A stretch of DNA of 64,000 nt from JAZKFT01 sp965246935 (GTDB lineage: Bacteria > Bacteroidota > Bacteroidia > Chitinophagales > Chitinophagaceae), in contig CBDFGC010000025.1 in the NCBI GenBank assembly GCA_965246935.1, positions 186,001-250,000 of the forward strand. Reading direction: 5' to 3'. The notes under the pieces are model-generated. The model saw only the letters and a list, made by a program, of their open reading frames with translations. It was not told the DNA's origin and did no database searches. This document shows, piece by piece, positions 26,254 to 35,358 of the stretch. Made by a program: the position numbers and the translations under genes. Every line of letters begins with the position of its first letter. Within the stretch, counting starts at the first letter, position 1.

Positions 26254-27225
26254 TTGCTCACAAAAAGAAATGTCATTGAAGAGGATGCAAAAGCTATCTG
26301 TTACGGTATTAATTTCAATATACTGGAAAATAAGACCATTTTAATTACAGGTGCATCTGGTTTGTTAGGCGTGTATTTTCTCTCTTGTTTAAAGTTGCTT
26401 TCAGAAAAAGGAAGAAATGTGAAAATCGTTGCTGTATTCAGATCTGAACTTCCTTCCTACCTGATAAATTCCAACTTTATAAATCTTCAGATATTAAAAG
26501 GTGATATTACTGACTATAACTTTTGTTCTACGCTGCCAAAAGCGGATTTTATTATTCATGCAGCCGGCTATGGACAGCCATTGAGGTTCATGGAAAATCC
26601 TGAAATTACGTTGAAGCTAAATACTTTCTCCACCTTTTTATTGTTCGACAAATTGAAGAAAGATGGCCATTTTATGTTTGTAAGCAGCAGTGAAGTTTAC
26701 AGCGGACTTCGAAAAGATTTGTACACAGAAAATGACATAGGAACAACAAATACTACGCATACCAGGGCCTGTTATATTGAAGGAAAAAGAGGGGGTGAGG
26801 CAATTTGTAACAGTTACAGAAGTAAAGGCGTAAAAGCCACATCTGTCCGGCTGGCACACACGTATGGGCCGGGAACCAAACAGGGAGATAAACGGGTAAT
26901 ATTATCTTTTATTGAAAAGGCATTAGGTGGAAAAATTGAAATGATAGATAGCGGTGAAGCCGTGAGAACATACTGTTACATTGCGGATGCCGTAGAAATC
27001 TTATGGCGGATACTTTTATCAGCCGCAGAACCCGTGTACAATTTAAGTGGCAATTCGCAAACAACCATTGCTGAGTTAGCTAATAAAATCGGAAAGATCA
27101 TGAATGTCCCGGTGATGATGCCGCCCACAAGAGATGGGCTTGCGGGTGCTCCTGAAGAGGTAAAGCTGGATATGACAAAGGTAAAAAATGAGTTTGGGAA
27201 AGGAAAATTATATTTCATTAAATGA
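26254..27225 (+). CDS. NAD-dependent epimerase/dehydratase (extended SDR)
   Basis: A 323-residue extended short-chain dehydrogenase. The cofactor motif is TGASGLLG near residue 33, the active-site stretch is VSSSEVYSG and the catalytic pair is YIEGK. An arginine-containing end of the usual kind is present (SGEAVRTYCYIADAVEILWR). It resembles UDP-glucuronate decarboxylase or GDP/UDP-sugar 4,6-dehydratase members but I cannot tell which. No ATG is available at the front; TTG at 26254 gives MLTKRNVIEEDAKAICYGIN, an N-terminus in keeping with the family. It follows the E1 beta gene by 20 bp and belongs to the same sugar module. Confidence 0.82.
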   Translation: MLTKRNVIEEDAKAICYGINFNILENKTILITGASGLLGVYFLSCLKLLSEKGRNVKIVAVFRSELPSYLINSNFINLQILKGDITDYNFCSTLPKADFIIHAAGYGQPLRFMENPEITLKLNTFSTFLLFDKLKKDGHFMFVSSSEVYSGLRKDLYTENDIGTTNTTHTRACYIEGKRGGEAICNSYRSKGVKATSVRLAHTYGPGTKQGDKRVILSFIEKALGGKIEMIDSGEAVRTYCYIADAVEILWRILLSAAEPVYNLSGNSQTTIAELANKIGKIMNVPVMMPPTRDGLAGAPEEVKLDMTKVKNEFGKGKLYFIK

Positions 27226-27270
27226 GGGTTTAGAAAGAACAATTAATTGGTATTTAAACATTCATAATTC

Positions 27271-28218
27271 ATGAACAAAGAAGATAAAATATTCGTTGCA
27301 GGACATAAAGGCCTGGTAGGTTCTGCCATTGTAAGAAAACTACAAAAGGAAAATTATAGTAATATTATTGTAAAAACATCAAAAGAACTTGACTTGCGGG
27401 ATAAAGCTGTTGTGTCAGATTTTTTTGCTGTCGAAAAGCCACAGTATGTTTTTTTTGCAGCCGGTACCGTTGGTGGTATCATGGCTAATAAAACTTATCC
27501 TGCCGATTTCATCTATAACAATGTGTCTATGATTTTTAATACAATAGATGCTGCCTATAAAAACCAGGTAACAAAGTTATTATATCTTGGCAGCAGTTGT
27601 ATTTATCCTAAAAATTGTCCGCAGCCCATTAAAGAGGAATATTTGTTAACAGATGAATTGGAGGAAACAAACAAGCCTTACGCATTAGCCAAAATTGCCG
27701 GTATAGAGCTTTGCACCTCTTATAATAAACAATATCAAACAGATTTTATATCGTTAATGCCAACTAATATGTTCGGTATTAATGATAATTACGACTTACA
27801 AAATTCACATCTCATAGCAGCGTTGATCAGAAGATTTTATGAAGCTAAAGAAAAGCAGGCACCTTTTGTTGAGTTATGGGGCACAGGTACACCAAAAAGG
27901 GAAGTACTTTCTTCCGAAAAATTGGCGGATGCCTGTTTTTATTTCATGCTAAACTATACTGGTAGTAATATCATCAACATTGGCAGCGGAAAAGACCATA
28001 CGATACGTGAACTGGCTGAGATGATTAAATCAATATCAGGGTACGAAGGAGAAATAAAATTTGACAGTAGTAAGCCTGACGGGACTATGAAAAAGCAATT
28101 GGATGTATCACGAGCCAGTAAACTTGGCTGGACTGCTGAAAGCGATATTTCGGGTGACCTGCAAAAAGCATATAAAGATTTTTCAGAGAATTATTATCAA
28201 TATACAAAAACAATATGA
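27271..28218 (+). CDS. GDP-L-fucose synthase-like epimerase/reductase (Fcl or ColC)
   Basis: A 315-residue SDR very close to GDP-L-fucose synthase. The cofactor motif is GHKGLVGSAIVRKL, the catalytic stretch is YLGSSCIYPKNCPQPIKEE with the Cys used for epimerisation, then the YALAK catalytic pair, and NSHLIAALIRRF supplies the second epimerisation residue, His. Fcl converts GDP-4-keto-6-deoxy-mannose to GDP-L-fucose; the related ColC performs the same steps on the 3-deoxy substrate to give GDP-L-colitose. The next gene overlaps it by four bases (ATGA) and encodes a ColD-like enzyme, so ColC activity is a serious option. No GDP-mannose dehydratase gene is present in the window. Confidence 0.88.
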   Translation: MNKEDKIFVAGHKGLVGSAIVRKLQKENYSNIIVKTSKELDLRDKAVVSDFFAVEKPQYVFFAAGTVGGIMANKTYPADFIYNNVSMIFNTIDAAYKNQVTKLLYLGSSCIYPKNCPQPIKEEYLLTDELEETNKPYALAKIAGIELCTSYNKQYQTDFISLMPTNMFGINDNYDLQNSHLIAALIRRFYEAKEKQAPFVELWGTGTPKREVLSSEKLADACFYFMLNYTGSNIINIGSGKDHTIRELAEMIKSISGYEGEIKFDSSKPDGTMKKQLDVSRASKLGWTAESDISGDLQKAYKDFSENYYQYTKTI

Positions 28219-29390
28219 CTATGTGGAAATTACAGGAAAACATACTGGAAGATAAAGACAAGGAATACTTGGTTGATTTTATTGAATCAACAGATCGGTT
28301 CACGCAGTTTGAAAAAGTAAAACAGTTTGAAGCAGCATGGTCGCAATGGCAACAAACCGGTTATTCCACATATGTAAACTCAGGTAGTTCAGCAGATCTG
28401 GTTATGCTGGATGCAGTGAAAGAATTTTACGGAATAGCCGACGGAGCCGAAGTGCTAGTTCCGGCGGTTACCTGGACTACCAACATTACCTCTGTTATAC
28501 AAACAAAGCTTACACCTGTATTCGTAGACATAAACTTGTCTGATTACTCATTTGATTATGAAGAGTTGGAAAAGGCGGTTACATCAAAAACCAGGATTAT
28601 ACTGATAACCCATTTGATTGGTTTGCCGGCAAATATTGCAAAAATAAAAGCGGTTGCAGATAAGCACAATTTATTGATTCTGGAAGATTGTTGCGAATCG
28701 CACGGCGCTACATTCAAAGGAAAGAAAGTTGGGAATTTTGGGGTAGCCAGCACATTCAGCTTTTATTGGGGCCATCACTTAACAACTGTAGAAGGCGGCA
28801 TGATTTGTACAGATAATGAAGATTTAAATGATCTTTTCATTCTTAAAAGATCTCACGGGCTGGCAAGAGAGTTACATCCATCCAAACATCAAAAATACAA
28901 GGATATGTATCCGGGTATCGATTTCAATTTTCTGTTTGTAACTCATGGATACAATTTTCGCAATACTGAACTGCATGCGGTATTAGGTATTGAACAACTA
29001 AAGCATCTTGATAATTACATACATATAAGAAATGAAAATCACCAGCACTACCTTGAGGTAATAGAGCCGATAAAAGATAAACTGTACATGGTAGAAAACC
29101 CGGGTATTTCCTCCTTTTGCCTGCCTTTTATATTCCGGGATAAACAAAACAAAAAAATTCTGAGAAAAGCTTTAATAGAACATAATGTGGAAAGCCGGCC
29201 AATTATAAGTGGTAATTTGTTGGTGCAGCCCTGCTTTGCGCAGTATGGAAATTATCAGGATTTTCACAATGCGCAGATTGTACAGGAAAACGGTATCTAC
29301 ATTGGCAACAATCAGTTTGTGAATGCTGAAAGATTAGGTATCTTAAGTGACATTCTGAGAAATACCTTTAGTAATGTTTATTCCTACTAA
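28215..29390 (+). CDS. ColD-like PMP-dependent nucleotide-sugar 3-dehydratase
   Basis: A 391-residue DegT/DnrJ-fold enzyme. True aminotransferases of this family have a PLP-binding Lys in the SFxxxKNL motif; here the motif is SFYWGHHLTTVEGG, with His at residue 188 in place of Lys. ColD of E. coli (388 residues) has the same replacement, YSHHIATMEGG. Other shared stretches are ILEDCCESHGATFKG, VESRPIISGN and NGIYIGNNQ. His-type members remove the C3 hydroxyl of a 4-keto-6-deoxy sugar. RfbH-type CDP enzymes also have His but are longer, and no CDP-glucose genes are here, so a GDP-linked substrate is favoured. The product would be a 3,6-dideoxy-4-ketohexose. Confidence 0.88.
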   Translation: MTMWKLQENILEDKDKEYLVDFIESTDRFTQFEKVKQFEAAWSQWQQTGYSTYVNSGSSADLVMLDAVKEFYGIADGAEVLVPAVTWTTNITSVIQTKLTPVFVDINLSDYSFDYEELEKAVTSKTRIILITHLIGLPANIAKIKAVADKHNLLILEDCCESHGATFKGKKVGNFGVASTFSFYWGHHLTTVEGGMICTDNEDLNDLFILKRSHGLARELHPSKHQKYKDMYPGIDFNFLFVTHGYNFRNTELHAVLGIEQLKHLDNYIHIRNENHQHYLEVIEPIKDKLYMVENPGISSFCLPFIFRDKQNKKILRKALIEHNVESRPIISGNLLVQPCFAQYGNYQDFHNAQIVQENGIYIGNNQFVNAERLGILSDILRNTFSNVYSY

Positions 29391-29784
29391 CACGTATCAG
29401 TCAATACTGGAAAGCCTGCCCATTTTGTGTGTAGATGTGCTGATCGTTTATGAAGGTAAATGCCTTTTGCTGCTACGGGATAATGAGCCGGCAAAAGGCA
29501 CTTACTGGTTTCCGGGTGGAAGAGTATATAAAAATGAATTAATAAAGGATGCAGTAGTAAGAAAAGCAAAGGAGGAAGTAAACCTTGTATGTGAATTTGT
29601 AAAGATTGTTTCTGTTGAAGAAAGTCTTTTTGAAAAAAAAGGGACAATGTTAACAGATGTGCATACGGTAAATGTATGTTGTTTGGTTTCGGTACAGGAT
29701 GTATCGGGCATAAAGACAGATCGCTTACATAGCAATTATATCTGGGTTGAATCAAATAAACCCGCAATATCACTTGGCGATTAA
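29374..29784 (+). CDS. GDP-mannose mannosyl hydrolase-like Nudix protein
   Basis: A 136-residue Nudix-fold protein. The start LESLPILCVDVLIVYEGKCL and GTYWFPGGRVYKNELIKDAV resemble GDP-mannose mannosyl hydrolase (Gmm). The Nudix box GxxxxxExxxxxxxREUxEE is degenerate here: the stretch GRVYKNELIKDAVVRKAKEE keeps the first Gly, the Glu and the Glu pair, but Lys replaces the first Glu of REUxEE. A relaxed box is known in Gmm enzymes, which use a different metal geometry. At 136 residues it is about 20 shorter than Gmm at the C-terminus. It overlaps the ColD-like gene by 17 bp, supporting a GDP-sugar substrate for the module. Confidence 0.75.
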   Translation: MFIPTNTYQSILESLPILCVDVLIVYEGKCLLLLRDNEPAKGTYWFPGGRVYKNELIKDAVVRKAKEEVNLVCEFVKIVSVEESLFEKKGTMLTDVHTVNVCCLVSVQDVSGIKTDRLHSNYIWVESNKPAISLGD

Positions 29785-29826
29785 TCATCGACTATCAATT
29801 TTAGGTTTTACAGTCTGATTTAATTT

Positions 29827-30850
29827 ATGAATAAGGACATCAGAATTTCCATTGTTCTGCCAAACTATAACAGTGAAAAATTCCTGGAAAAATGTTTAGC
29901 CAGCTTTGTAGAACAAGACTATGAGAACAAAGAATTGATAATAGTTGAAGGTAAATCAACTGATGCATCTCATGCAATCATTGAATTATTTTGCAATCTG
30001 AATTCAACAGTTAAATGGATTAAAGAAATAGATACATGCGTAACGGACGGGTTCAGTATAGGAGTAAGATTTTGCACTGGTGCTATAATTGGATTTTTAG
30101 CTTCAGATTCCGTTTATTACACCAATGACATTTTTAAGATAATAAACGAAAACTTCAACAAAGTACGATTTGATTGCATATACTTCAACGCTTACAGTTA
30201 TTTTGTTAATGCCAGTCAGAGTAAAATTTTACTGAGAGATTGCAGCCATTCTTCTGAAAGGGATACATTATTGAAAGTTGGATGTTTTATACCTTTCGAA
30301 ACATATCTTTTTTCAAGCTAAAATATTTCAAAAATATAAATTGGATGTCAAAGTTTAATCTATCATCGGATATTGAATTTTATGTAAGACTGATTAGAGA
30401 CAAACTTATTATCACTATTCATTGATAAAGTATCCACAATAAATTATTATGATGGAAATGACTTTATGGCATATTCATTCTCTGAAACAATTCGAAGAGT
30501 GGCTGATGGTAGATATTACATTCTTGTTTGATAATAATATTGTTGATGAAAAGAAATCCACAATTCATATCTCTCTATTACAACATACATATACATTAAG
30601 TAGCCTATTTATTACGGAGGTATGATGCTTTGCTACTTGAACTAATAAAGGCAAATAGAGAGAAAAAAATTTATTCAGAAAGTGTCATTGTTAAAAAAGT
30701 GTCAAATACCATTGGTACAACTTATGCATGGAAGGAAAGACCTACGGTTTAGATCATTTCTTTAAACGTATAAGGTCCCCTTTATCAAGGCAATTTGGCT
30801 ATTCAAAGACTGAAAATGCAAAACTACTCATTGGGTATTTAACAAAATAA
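29827..30850 (+). pseudogene. Decayed GT2-family glycosyltransferase
   Basis: The first 164 codons read as a GT2 enzyme (ISIVLPNYNSEKFLEKCLAS, then IIGFLASDSVYYTNDI with the DxD-like site changed to SDS). The frame then stops at 30319-30321 in FETYLFSS. The rest of the gene can still be followed by shifting frame: NWMSKFNLSSDIEFYVRLIR, then DKVSTINYYDGNDFMAYSFS, DNNIVDEKKSTIHISLL, DALLLELIKANREKK, and DHFFKRIRSPLSRQFGYS up to about 30850. At least three frameshifts or stops have accumulated, and the pieces remain readable, so the decay is recent. The original product would have had about 330 residues. Confidence 0.8.
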
Positions 30851-30865
30851 ATTTTTTGTCAACCA

Positions 30866-31831
30866 ATGAGTCATCCGATTGTTTCGATAATAATGCCAGT
30901 TTACAACGCAGATAAGTATGTTCAGGCCGCAATAGATTCTGTTTTACACCAGACATATACCGAATGGGAACTTATTATAATAGACGACGGCTCAACTGAT
31001 GGAAGTAAAAAAATTATAGAGAAAAATGCTAAAAATGATAGTCGGATTATTTCGTTATCTCAAAAAAATGGAAAACAAGCATCGGCACGTAATAACGGAT
31101 TCAGGAGAGCAAAGGGAAAGTGGATTGCCTTTTTAGATGCAGACGATATATGGCTATCTGAAAAACTTTCAATACAATTAGTAGAAGCAACAGAAACAAA
31201 AGCAGATGTTCTGTACACCGATGGAGAAATAGTTGATGAAAATTTGAAGTTTATGATGAATTACCCAACTACATATGGCTTATACACTGGCAATGAGATG
31301 TACAATTTGCTTTATCAATCCAATGTAGTTCCAATTCTGTCAGTCTTGGTATCAAGTGTGTGGGTAAATAAGGTTGGCCAACAAAACGAAAACATATCGG
31401 TGACAGGTTGTGAAGATTGGGATTACTGGATAAAATTGGCTAAATCTGGTGCAAATTTTTATGGATCCAGAAGAAAGTTATTTCAATATAGAACAAACCC
31501 GGACGGAACATCAAGAAATTTGATTCGAATGCAAATAGCGCAAAATTTAGTTTTCATCAATAACTTTAGTAGCACTTTAAGGAGACCTAATCAGGTTAAA
31601 GCTAATCTACGTGAATCAGTTTATCCTTTAATTAATAATCTTATAAAAGGCAATAAAAATGATGAAGCAATTGTTTTACTGTCAGGAATGCAGAAGATTA
31701 CAGACAAGCTATCAAATAAACTAAAATTAATATTAGTAAAAATTTTAGGAGTTTACTCTTTATACCCAATAAAAGCGATTGTTAAAATTAATGGAATTTA
31801 TCGTAAAATGACGAAAAACGCGTTTGAATAG
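30866..31831 (+). CDS. GT2-family glycosyltransferase
   Basis: A 321-residue inverting glycosyltransferase with the GT-A fold. VSIIMPVYNADKYVQAAIDS, WELIIIDDGSTDGS and the DADDIW metal-binding site are standard for GT2. The donor and acceptor cannot be named. It begins 16 bp after the decayed GT2 remnant and may have taken over its role. No membrane segment is present, so it acts on the cytoplasmic face on the lipid-linked chain. Confidence 0.92.
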   Translation: MSHPIVSIIMPVYNADKYVQAAIDSVLHQTYTEWELIIIDDGSTDGSKKIIEKNAKNDSRIISLSQKNGKQASARNNGFRRAKGKWIAFLDADDIWLSEKLSIQLVEATETKADVLYTDGEIVDENLKFMMNYPTTYGLYTGNEMYNLLYQSNVVPILSVLVSSVWVNKVGQQNENISVTGCEDWDYWIKLAKSGANFYGSRRKLFQYRTNPDGTSRNLIRMQIAQNLVFINNFSSTLRRPNQVKANLRESVYPLINNLIKGNKNDEAIVLLSGMQKITDKLSNKLKLILVKILGVYSLYPIKAIVKINGIYRKMTKNAFE

Positions 31832-31948
31832 TTATGATTCACAGGCATCTCAAAGAAAATCACTTTAGCCACATGAGTGTTCTTTTATTTTGGTCAATTA
31901 ATTGCTATAAAAACCTGTAGGCAAAAATCTGTTCAATGTGTTACATAA

Positions 31949-32548
31949 ATGCTTAATACAATAAAGTCAAAAGTAAGAAATAGATTAAGACAGATTTTGT
32001 TGCGTATAATCGGGTTCAAAGATTTATACAATAATAAATATGCATCTAATCTATCAAATATTGATATAAATCCACAAAATGGAATAGACCCTTTAACTCT
32101 GTTCAATATCAGTCCGGAAGCTGCTTTTGTTAAGTTTGAATCAAGTGTAGAATGCAGAAGTTTTTGCAATTTTTTGGTTCATCCTAAAGCAACGCTGATT
32201 ATTAGGCAAGGGGTCTTCTTTAATAATTACTGTTCTGTAAATTGTTTGGGAAATATCGAAATTGGTGAAAACACCTTATTTGGTGAAGGCGTAAAATTGT
32301 ATGACCACAATCATTTACGCTCATATGAAGATGGAATTTTAAAAATAGATAGGTATGCTTTTGATATTGGACGTATTAAAATCGGTAAAAACTGTTGGAT
32401 AGGAAGTAATGTTACTATTTTGAAAGATGTGGAAATTGGTGATAACGTAATCATTGGGGCTAACAACCTTCTCTTTAAAAATATTCCAGCAAATACTATT
32501 GTTCGTGCAAATACTGCTTTCACGTTAACAACATCGGATGATCATTGA
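31949..32548 (+). CDS. Hexapeptide-repeat acyltransferase (LbH fold)
   Basis: A 199-residue left-handed beta-helix acyltransferase. Repeats of the [LIV]G-x-x-x-x type run from about residue 80 (IEIGENTLFGEGVKLYDHNH with the His of the active-site DHNH). KIGKNCWIGSNVTILKDVEI and GDNVIIGANNLLFKNIP close the helix. The catalytic His and the WIGS coil match maltose or galactoside acetyltransferases. It probably O-acetylates a sugar of the glycan. It is separated from its neighbours by gaps of about 120 and 210 bp. Confidence 0.88.
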   Translation: MLNTIKSKVRNRLRQILLRIIGFKDLYNNKYASNLSNIDINPQNGIDPLTLFNISPEAAFVKFESSVECRSFCNFLVHPKATLIIRQGVFFNNYCSVNCLGNIEIGENTLFGEGVKLYDHNHLRSYEDGILKIDRYAFDIGRIKIGKNCWIGSNVTILKDVEIGDNVIIGANNLLFKNIPANTIVRANTAFTLTTSDDH

Positions 32549-32759
32549 TAAAAATATTCATTTCCCTAAAGTCTATGCATCGTTAGGAGTAGTAGAAGTT
32601 GTGTTTTAGCTGTAAGAAAGCATATCGTAATAGTAGGTTTATAATTGAATCTCTTGTTATTATTTTTACACGGACAAATACGCCTAAAGATATAGATGCG
32701 TTTATTCTAAATCTATTTAGGCTGCGTACCATTTATTTATTATAAGCAATATTTAATTA

Positions 32760-33890
32760 ATGAAAAAAATACTTTTTGTTACTTCTAATGACTGGACACC
32801 ATGGGGCGGAAGTGAACAACTATGGTATGAATTAGCATTAATGTTTCTTAAAAATAAATATGAAGTTGCAGTTAGTATTAAAGATTGGAGCCCGGAGCCT
32901 ATACATATTACTCAGTTAAAGAAAGAGGGAGCTGTCATTTTATTGAGAGAACAACCTTTAAATAAATCTATATTAACTCGGGGCATCAACAAATTACTTT
33001 CTAAAGCAAATGAATCTGTACATATTAAATATTTGCAGGACTTTAAGCCGGATTTTGCAATTATTAGTCAAGGCTCTAATATAGACGGTATAGATTGGAT
33101 GTTTTTTTGCAAAAATAAAAAAATTCCATACTTTACGATAGTACAAGCTGCATTAGAATCGTTTTGGCCTAGTATGGATATGATTGATAAAATGAGAGAA
33201 TCATACATGCATTGCAAAGTGTCTTATTTCGTTAGTAAAGCCAATTTGGAATTAACGCAAATACAGGCCATCGCAACATTCCCAAGTGCCAAAGTAATTT
33301 TTAATCCATTTAATGTTAATTATAATAGTTCGCTTTCTTTTCCTTCGGTATCAGACGGAATTTTACAAATAGCTAATGTTGCAAGACATGAACTGCAGGC
33401 AAAAGGGCAAGACGTGTTATTTCAGGTAATGAGTGATTCTAAATGGCGTAATCGTCCTATATGTATTAATTTGTATGGCAAGGGATTTCATTCAAACGCC
33501 ATCAAACAGCTAATCACCTATTTTGAGGTTGACAATATCATATATAAGGGCTTTGAAGTAACAGAAAATATTTGGAAAACGAATCACGCATTAATTTTGC
33601 CTTCCAGATTTGAAGGCCTTCCATTAGCATTAGTAGAAGCGATGCTCTGTGGACGTTTTGGTATTGTTACCAATGTTAGTGGAAACAAAGAGGTGGTGAT
33701 AGACAATGAAAATGGATTCCTTGCTGCTGCCCCAAAACCTGAATATCTGGATGAGGCAATGGAGAGGGCCTGGCAAAGAAAAGATGAATGGGAACAAATT
33801 GGAAATCTTGCAAAATCTTATATAAAAACAATTATTCCCCCCCACCCGGTTCAACACCTTTATCAGGACATTTTATCTGAATTAAAATGA
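32760..33890 (+). CDS. GT4-family glycosyltransferase, first of a tandem pair
   Basis: A 376-residue retaining GT-B enzyme. The N-terminus ILFVTSNDWTPWGGSEQLWY is the acceptor-side Rossmann start with the GGSE loop, and the donor side has LPSRFEGLPLALVEAMLCGR, the E-x7-E region of GT4. It is a clear paralogue of the next gene (33989-35134): both have the WGGSE start and the same EGLPLALVEAML, then VSGNKE-type stretch. The donor cannot be named. Confidence 0.92.
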   Translation: MKKILFVTSNDWTPWGGSEQLWYELALMFLKNKYEVAVSIKDWSPEPIHITQLKKEGAVILLREQPLNKSILTRGINKLLSKANESVHIKYLQDFKPDFAIISQGSNIDGIDWMFFCKNKKIPYFTIVQAALESFWPSMDMIDKMRESYMHCKVSYFVSKANLELTQIQAIATFPSAKVIFNPFNVNYNSSLSFPSVSDGILQIANVARHELQAKGQDVLFQVMSDSKWRNRPICINLYGKGFHSNAIKQLITYFEVDNIIYKGFEVTENIWKTNHALILPSRFEGLPLALVEAMLCGRFGIVTNVSGNKEVVIDNENGFLAAAPKPEYLDEAMERAWQRKDEWEQIGNLAKSYIKTIIPPHPVQHLYQDILSELK

Positions 33891-33988
33891 TTATTTAAAT
33901 AATTCCGATATAAATGTTCATTTATTGTAATAACTCAAAGCGCAAAACTGCCAGGTGTAAAGTATAGCATACCGATGCTCCTCTTATT

Positions 33989-35134
33989 ATGAAGCGACTT
34001 CTTTTTATCTCAAGTAATGATTATATACCCTGGGGGGGAAGCGAGGAGTTGTGGTTTAGCTGTGCAATTGAAGCTTTGAAGGGGCATCTGGAAATAGCTA
34101 TTTGTACACAGTGGGATCCTTTACCAGCCAGGTTTGATATGCTTAAGGATTATCAACAAGTTAAGATTTTTTCGAAAAATAAAAAAAAATCCTTTTTTTT
34201 TAATCTTTACAATAAATTTTCACCCGGCAGGTTCAGGTTACGTAAAAAACCTTATGGCAGAGAACTTATAGCCTGGAATCCTGATCTTACCATTATCTCA
34301 CAGGGAAACAATGCTGATGGCCTGGAAACTATGCAATTCTGCAAAGAAAACAATCTTGCATACTGTACCATTTCGCAAGCTGTTTATGAAGGTATCTGGC
34401 CAAGTACCGGTAAGTCAGCCGTTATGAGGGAGTTTTATAAGCATGCTATAGCCAATTATTTTGTCAGTAAGGCTAATTTGAATGTAACGAACTTACAAAT
34501 AGGGGAAGTTGTAAAAAAGGGTAAAGTCGTAAGGAATCCGTTTAATCTTCCCTATCATACTAACCTGACTTATCCGTCAACCGATATATTCAAACTTGCC
34601 TGTGTAGCACGTTATGAATTTTATGCGAAAGGGCAGGATGTATTGTTAGAAGTACTAAGCCAGACTAAATGGAAGGAAAGAAACATAATGGTTACCTTTT
34701 ACGGTAATGGCCCTAATGAAGATGGCCTTCGGCGGTTAATTTCCTATTTTAATCTTAAAAATGTTTTTATTGGTGGGCATAAACAAACAATCGAAATTTG
34801 GAAAGAAAATCACGCTTTGGTACTGCCATCTCGTTTTGAAGGCCTTCCATTAGCATTGGTTGAGGCGATGTTAGCCGGGCGATTTGGCATTGTAAGCGAT
34901 GTTAGTGGAAATAAAGAAGCTTTTATTGATGGCGAAAGTGGTTTTTTGGCAGAAGCCCCAAGAGCTGAGTATTTTGATCGTGCTATGGAAAAAGCCTGGA
35001 CAAGGCGGTATGAGTGGTGTAAAATTGGACAAAATGCAAAACAATATATACAGACGCTTTTTCCGGAAAATCCTGGTAAAGAACTTCTTAGAGTGATCTC
35101 GGATGACTACAGTGCTTGTAGGGTTGATATCTGA
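33989..35134 (+). CDS. GT4-family glycosyltransferase, second of a tandem pair
   Basis: A 381-residue GT-B enzyme. It starts with LLFISSNDYIPWGGSEELWF and shares most conserved stretches with the gene before it, including LPSRFEGLPLALVEAMLAGR and FGIVSDVSGNKEAFID. The pair arose by tandem duplication followed by divergence, most of it in the N-terminal acceptor half, so the two probably add the same type of sugar to different acceptors. A gap of about 100 bp separates them. Confidence 0.92.
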   Translation: MKRLLFISSNDYIPWGGSEELWFSCAIEALKGHLEIAICTQWDPLPARFDMLKDYQQVKIFSKNKKKSFFFNLYNKFSPGRFRLRKKPYGRELIAWNPDLTIISQGNNADGLETMQFCKENNLAYCTISQAVYEGIWPSTGKSAVMREFYKHAIANYFVSKANLNVTNLQIGEVVKKGKVVRNPFNLPYHTNLTYPSTDIFKLACVARYEFYAKGQDVLLEVLSQTKWKERNIMVTFYGNGPNEDGLRRLISYFNLKNVFIGGHKQTIEIWKENHALVLPSRFEGLPLALVEAMLAGRFGIVSDVSGNKEAFIDGESGFLAEAPRAEYFDRAMEKAWTRRYEWCKIGQNAKQYIQTLFPENPGKELLRVISDDYSACRVDI

Positions 35135-35358
35135 TAAACTGGAATTGTAAGTTAATTCACTAATGAATAGTACTTGAAAATTTATCTGTTATAGTTGTAG
35201 CTTAGTTGAAATAAGTAGTAAACAAAATTAGTTAATTACATTAATGTCATACATCCTTACAATCTTGACTTATCGGCAATATATCAGTCTAATAATTTCA
35301 GAACTGGTAACTACACAAAATACATAACTCAAGTAATTTCAAAATTTATTATTAGTGA

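Noticed and set aside
28215..29390. Sugar aminotransferase
   Set aside because: His replaces the PLP-binding Lys, so a C3 dehydratase is favoured.
29387..29788. Reverse-strand frame of 133 codons over the Nudix gene
   Set aside because: Antisense shadow of a gene with clear Nudix similarity; its own translation is leucine- and histidine-rich without domain signs.
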